Source: Strigomonas culicis (lineage: Eukaryota > Euglenozoa > Kinetoplastea > Trypanosomatida > Trypanosomatidae). From it: a stretch of 16,642 bases of DNA. Positions 15,850 to 16,642 of this stretch are shown here, in pieces (position 1 is the stretch's first letter; each line of letters opens with the position of its first letter). The stretch spans positions 1 to 16,642 of the forward strand of contig AUXH01000430.1 of the NCBI GenBank assembly GCA_000482145.1. Direction: 5' to 3'. The notes beneath the pieces are model-generated. The model did not search any database. It was not told the origin of the DNA and saw only the letters and a program-made list of their open reading frames with translations. The position numbers and the translations under genes are program-made.

Positions 15850-16642
15850 GAATAAGCACCTTTAATCATTGCTCGAGCTTTGAAACGGGGGGTTTGATCA
15901 TCCCATTCTTCGCCCCCCCCCCTCGGATTCCAAACAACCCCCGCGAGTTTGCGTTGGCAACGGCGCCCGCCGCCAGGCACCCGGGCGCGTATATTTAGAA
16001 AAAACGCTCTGCGAATCACATTGCTGTTGTTTGCCTAAAAAAGAAAACCCGCTTTCGCGCTCGGCTCTTGGCGCGGGGTTGCGCTTCCAAAACGGCGGAG
16101 CCCGCCGAACGGTGCGCACGGCGCCCCACCGAAAAAGGGGACGAAGCCCCCGCTTGCTTTTTTGTTGCTGAAAATGAGAAGAATAGGTATTCGTCATTGC
16201 TTCCTTCTTCTTATTTTGCTTTTCTTTAAGCCCTTTCCAATGGATTGGGGGCGCGTGGCGAGCCCCCGCGCCGCCCCGAAGGCACCCATTGCATTTGATG
16301 CCGATGGAACTGAAAGAAAACATATACTTCTTTTCCAGCCGTTTTTTTTTACCGCCACCCCGCCCCCACGGAGCGCTGAGTGCCCATATGGAAAGCCTTT
16401 TGGGAACCCGTTTGCCAGGTATGCCTTTGTGCCGCGCCCTATTTCATAAAAAAGGGCGTCGTTCCAAAAAAAAAAAAAACGCCCACCACCCCGCGCCCAG
16501 GACGCAACGCTTGTATTAAAAGTGAATTCCTCGGCCTGAAGAGCGTATTGTCTCAGCGCAAAAAAAAAAAGCGCCACCCTCTTTCTTTTTGTGCTGGCGA
16601 ATGGCTCTTGTGTGTGTGTGTGGGCGGGGGCGGGAGCGTTTC
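15850..16642. other. Mixed-composition stretch without a convincing gene
   Basis: The T-poor skew ends near 15835 and normal T content returns. The stretch alternates GC-rich patches with A and T runs (for example a 14-base A run at 16466-16479). Several overlapping frames of 70-140 codons are open on both strands, which is typical of non-coding DNA of this make-up. There is no tRNA or rRNA box and no telomere repeat. Possible hints of plus-strand expression are a C/T tract at 16198-16227 with AG and an ATG at 16240, and a TG repeat followed by G runs at 16609-16637. Confidence 0.5.

Noticed and set aside
15157..15865. Two long plus-strand frames rich in Pro, Arg, His, Thr and Asn
   Set aside because: Stop codons all need T, and this region has almost none on the plus strand, so long frames are expected. 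Two frames are open at the same time and neither has a domain.
16435..16458. Inverted repeat CGCCCT / AGGGCG
   Set aside because: Only a 6-bp stem with a 12-base loop; expected by chance and not tied to any gene end.
15898..16577. Minus-strand frames of 127-141 codons in the right-end stretch
   Set aside because: They overlap each other and plus-strand frames, show no family motif, and lack a convincing C/T tract plus AG before the start.

Overview
The window looks like a kinetoplastid, most likely trypanosomatid, nuclear chromosome. All ten genes I can support lie head-to-tail on the minus strand and none needs an intron. Nearly every minus-strand start codon is preceded by a long C/T tract and then an AG, which is the layout used for spliced-leader trans-splicing and linked polyadenylation in polycistronic units. 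Stop codons behave normally: the conserved domains read through with TAA, TAG and TGA all treated as stops. The species cannot be named from sequence alone.

Reading in the direction of transcription (right to left): 16642-15850 is a mixed-composition stretch with no convincing gene. 15830-15090 is extremely poor in T on the plus strand, so it is G/T/C-rich with G runs on the minus strand; it sits just upstream of the first gene and is a candidate RNA polymerase II start region. Then come an AT-rich gene of unknown function (14941-13715), an acidic coiled-coil protein (13446-12856), the OLA1/YchF ATPase (12645-11467), a PP2C protein phosphatase (10918-9872), a four-helix membrane protein of unknown function (9417-8698) and a MORN-repeat protein (8437-7910).

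Base composition then changes sharply. The remaining genes are very GC-rich: transcription elongation factor SPT5 (7542-5425), a divergent acyl-CoA oxidase-like protein with a mitochondrial-looking N-terminus (5050-2792), a PH-domain protein with a long disordered basic region (2361-835), and the first 138 residues of an Ala/Pro-rich protein that runs off the left edge (414-1).

The genes do not form a pathway. Neighbours in a kinetoplastid unit are normally functionally unrelated and are controlled after transcription. I did not find a mobile element, CRISPR array, tRNA, rRNA, or a clearly new molecular system. The most interesting items are the strand-skewed candidate start region at 15090-15830, the acyl-CoA oxidase homologue that has lost most family FAD-contact motifs, and the GC step inside one apparent transcription unit.
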